Positions 61,997 to 64,000 of a DNA stretch of 64,000 nucleotides are shown in pieces. Positions within the stretch are counted from its first letter, which is position 1. Every line of letters starts with the position of its first letter. Source of the DNA: Paenibacillus selenitireducens (GTDB lineage: Bacteria; Bacillota; Bacilli; Paenibacillales; Paenibacillaceae); assembly GCF_002021565.1 (NCBI RefSeq), contig NZ_MSZX01000011.1:168742-232741 (forward strand), in the 5' to 3' direction. The notes below the pieces were generated by a model that searched no databases, was not told the origin of the DNA, and saw only the letters and a list, made by a program, of their open reading frames with translations. Made by a program: the position numbers and the translations under genes.

Positions 61997-62377
61997 TTAT
62001 GCTTTACTGCCTTCCTCAACAGCAAGAGATGGCTCCTGAGGCACTGATGTAGCTTGGTTAGGATCTAGCGTAAGAATGGTTTTGCAGAACATGCACCGGT
62101 CTGTTTTACCAAGAATCTTCGTCTGCTTATGGCACTCTGGACATTCAAGAATGACAGCCGTCGTGGATAACATCCCTGCCCAGAAATAAATTCCGACGCT
62201 TACTAGCATACTGATCATTCCTAGTACCATGAAGATGGCTGCAATGATTTTCCCTGTACTCGACGAACCCCATAATAATAACCCCGCCGTACCAAGTACC
62301 ATAACTCCCATGCCTGCCATGGTGAGTAATAGTCCCCACAAGCGAAACTCATTAATCTTACTCGATTTCAACAACAT
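61997..62377 (-). CDS. ygzB: YgzB-like zinc-ribbon membrane protein (UPF0295)
   Basis: The 126-residue protein has two N-terminal membrane helices and a C-terminal zinc ribbon (CPECHK...RCMFC). B. subtilis YgzB (about 117 residues) is the perR neighbour. It is on the minus strand here, convergent with the GH18 gene. Function unknown. Confidence 0.88.
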   Translation of the reverse strand: MLLKSSKINEFRLWGLLLTMAGMGVMVLGTAGLLLWGSSSTGKIIAAIFMVLGMISMLVSVGIYFWAGMLSTTAVILECPECHKQTKILGKTDRCMFCKTILTLDPNQATSVPQEPSLAVEEGSKA

Positions 62378-62487
62378 AGCTGTTCTCCGTTCTCCGTTTT
62401 ATAGTTTGGATCAAAGGCAGGAAACTTACAATATATGTAGAATTACATTATAACGTAAGAAGATTTAAATCGCCAAGGGAGAGGCCG

Positions 62488-63387
62488 GTGGAAATGATGG
62501 ATTTCATGAAGAAAACATTATTGACAGAATACATTAATCGCCCCGAGTATGTTGGAGCAATCTGTATTGAAGACACAGTTCCGGATATCTACCCGCCCGA
62601 AATATATGGATTTGACATGTTGCTTATCCTTGTAACTGAAACCGACACGCCTCTCCACGAAACCATGCATGTGATGAATGGGAAATTAAGTGTGCAAGTG
62701 CATAAAGTGAGTACATGGAGCATGGAACGTTGGCTCGTAGACGGTGAGAATCGAACCATTATTCAATGGCTAATTCAAGGTGAGATATTGCAAGATCATA
62801 AGTCTTATCTTCATCAATTGCGGGATCGGATTATCAAATTCGAGAACCCATTGCGAGAACAACGCATGTTAGCAGAATTTACTCAATTTCTCCGGTCGTA
62901 TCTGCAAGCCAAACAATTCATGCGTTTAAATCATGAGATGGATGCCTATCAGAGAATCATAGAGTCTCTCGGACATTGGGCTGGAATTGTCTTGATCGAA
63001 GAAGGGCTGCATCCAGAGGTTTCGGTATGGAATCAAGTGCATGATATTAATTTAGGGGTATACAAGCTGTATGAAGAGCTTACCGTGAGCCAGGAGACGG
63101 TGGGACAACGTGTTGAACTACTATTGCTTGCATGTGAGTTCTCGGTCATGTCCAAGATGAAGGAGTGCTGTTCTTTGCTGCTTCGAATCTTATCTAGCAG
63201 ACAGGACCCGTGGAGTACGAATGATCTCGTCGAACTTCCCGAATTGAATCATGTTCGCGACGATCTTCCATTACTGTTGCAGCGAATGGTGAAAAGATCT
63301 TTGGTTCGTGAAGTAGAAGTTCTGCAATCGGAATCCCTAGAGCTGGATACGGCGCTATTCGCAGAAGTGCGCTATGCCGCAGTATAA
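62488..63387 (+). CDS. ygxA: Nucleotidyltransferase-like protein YgxA
   Basis: The 299-residue protein resembles B. subtilis YgxA, which lies just upstream of the rrnD operon. The N-terminal region (GAICIEDTVPDIYPPEIYGFDMLLIL) has the nucleotidyltransferase-like layout but no clear GS/DxD catalytic motif, so enzymatic activity is doubtful. GTG 62488 follows AAGGGAGAGG. The rRNA operon follows. Confidence 0.82.
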   Translation: MEMMDFMKKTLLTEYINRPEYVGAICIEDTVPDIYPPEIYGFDMLLILVTETDTPLHETMHVMNGKLSVQVHKVSTWSMERWLVDGENRTIIQWLIQGEILQDHKSYLHQLRDRIIKFENPLREQRMLAEFTQFLRSYLQAKQFMRLNHEMDAYQRIIESLGHWAGIVLIEEGLHPEVSVWNQVHDINLGVYKLYEELTVSQETVGQRVELLLLACEFSVMSKMKECCSLLLRILSSRQDPWSTNDLVELPELNHVRDDLPLLLQRMVKRSLVREVEVLQSESLELDTALFAEVRYAAV

Positions 63388-63461
63388 GCATATATGAAGA
63401 GTATCTGAGGTTCCATCATTCTGGTCCTATTCTATGAGATAAAGTTTTTTGTCGAAAAGTG

Positions 63462-63491
63462 TTGACTTTACTTGCGATTACATGATATATT
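63462..63491 (+). promoter_or_regulatory. rRNA promoter P1
   Basis: TTGACT (63462-63467), 18 bases, TATATT (63486-63491), with a downstream CTCGCCGCT discriminator region. Confidence 0.75.
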
Positions 63492-63569
63492 AATTCTCGC
63501 CGCTTCGAACGGAAGTAGTTTTGAAGAGAACGATGAAGAAATGAATCAAAAAAAACTTCAAAAAAAAGC

Positions 63570-63599
63570 TTGACTAAAGAAACGGCAATGTGTTATATT
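63570..63599 (+). promoter_or_regulatory. rRNA promoter P2
   Basis: TTGACT (63570-63575), 18 bases, TATATT (63594-63599), again followed by a GTCGCCGCT segment. The leader after it (63600-63740) contains the TCTTTGAAAACTGAAC box usual before Bacillota 16S rRNA. Confidence 0.78.
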
Positions 63600-63740
63600 A
63601 TAAAAGTCGCCGCTGAAAAAAACGACGACGAAAACGAAAGAAAAATTGATCTTTGAAAACTGAACAACGAGTGAATTAAAGCATTAAATAAAGAACTTTC
63701 GAGTTCTTGTCAGTTAGTTTTAAATGAGCAAGTCAAACAC

Positions 63741-64000
63741 TTTAATGGAGAGTTTGATCCTGGCTCAGGACGAACGCTGGCGGCGTGCCTAATACATGCA
63801 AGTCGAGCGGAGTTATTCCTTCGGGGATAACTTAGCGGCGGACGGGTGAGTAACACGTAGGCAACCTGCCTGTAAGACTGGGATAACTACCGGAAACGGT
63901 AGCTAAGACCGGATACACGATTTGATCGCATGATCGAATTGGGAAAAGCGGAGCAATCTGCTACTTACAGATGGGCCTGCGGCGCATTAGCTAGTTGGTG
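63741..64000 (+). rRNA. 16S ribosomal RNA, 5' end (continues beyond window)
   Basis: GGAGAGTTTGATCCTGGCTC marks the conserved 16S start. The V1 and following region (AGTCGAGCGGAG..., GGCAACCTGCCTGTAAGAC..., CTACCGGAAACGG) matches the Paenibacillus pattern. Only about 260 bases are in the window. Confidence 0.97.

Noticed and set aside
63741..64000. Truncated 16S pseudogene
   Set aside because: The gene is cut by the window edge; the visible part is intact with normal promoters.
1..64000. CRISPR arrays, tRNA genes, prophage or IS elements
   Set aside because: No direct-repeat/spacer pattern, tRNA fold, integrase or transposase was found.

Overview
The window reads as a chromosomal segment of a spore-forming Bacillota bacterium, most likely Paenibacillus or a close relative. 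Reasons: the 16S rRNA start at the right edge has the Paenibacillus-type V1 region; ribosome binding sites are strong AGGAGG types; a spore protease (yyaC) and an intact sigY-yxlCDEFG-like operon are present; copper-amine-oxidase-N stalk domains are used in secreted proteins; and the order perR, ygzB, ygxA, rrn is the one known from Bacillus subtilis. No prophage, insertion sequence, CRISPR array or tRNA was seen.

Layout. 1-2.3 kb: end of an SNF2 helicase, a 33-codon ORF, an RlaP-type nucleotidyltransferase and TatD. 2.3-2.94 kb: a dispersed terminator-plus-palindrome-array repeat (second, inverted copy at 55.44-55.77 kb). 2.9-7.7 kb: Crp/Fnr regulator and a purine locus (AzgA-type permease, Rieske oxygenase, uracil/xanthine-type permease) with a paired PurBox. 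7.7-13.7 kb: split ThrE exporter, a response regulator lacking the phospho-acceptor Asp, RNase H1, serine hydrolase plus AlkD glycosylase, MalY/PatB lyase. 13.7-22.1 kb: LacI regulator with two Gfo/Idh/MocA dehydrogenases under a visible operator; a small protein; an RNA methyltransferase; an EamA transporter divergent from a MocR regulator coupled to a third Gfo/Idh/MocA enzyme. 22-31.5 kb: MarR, secreted protein, asparaginase II-cutC, YfkK, YyaC, a Cys-rich small protein, hydrolase, an SdpR/SdpI pair without the toxin genes, methyltransferase, PilZ protein. 31.5-34.4 kb: cupredoxin divergent from DedA, thioredoxin-like and glyoxalase-II-like proteins.

34.4-39.3 kb: a gap with two intrinsic terminators (candidate small RNA), then a stalk-domain protein, a 1095-residue secreted protein and a 63-residue ORF, with an AT-rich block across the junction of the first two. 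39.4-40.6 kb: an M24 peptidase gene whose 5' part is a chain of inverted repeats. 40.7-43.9 kb: sigY operon. 44-45.5 kb: aldo/keto reductase and a small acidic protein. 45.6-51.7 kb: a Pot-type ABC importer with an M20 peptidase, divergent from an IclR regulator. 52.1-55.4 kb: gatCAB. 56-59.7 kb: MgtC protein, then an ECF sigma, a membrane anti-sigma candidate and two envelope proteins. 59.7-63.4 kb: perR, GH18 hydrolase, ygzB, ygxA. 63.4-64 kb: tandem rRNA promoters and the first 260 bases of 16S rRNA.

Most genes are housekeeping or small regulated metabolic cassettes, each regulator next to its likely target. Unusual signals are the dispersed palindrome array, the hairpin chain inside the M24 gene, the Rieske enzyme between purine permeases under a PurBox, the Asp-less receiver, and the possible ATC start of the LacI regulator. 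All statements rest on reading the sequence by eye; no database search was run.
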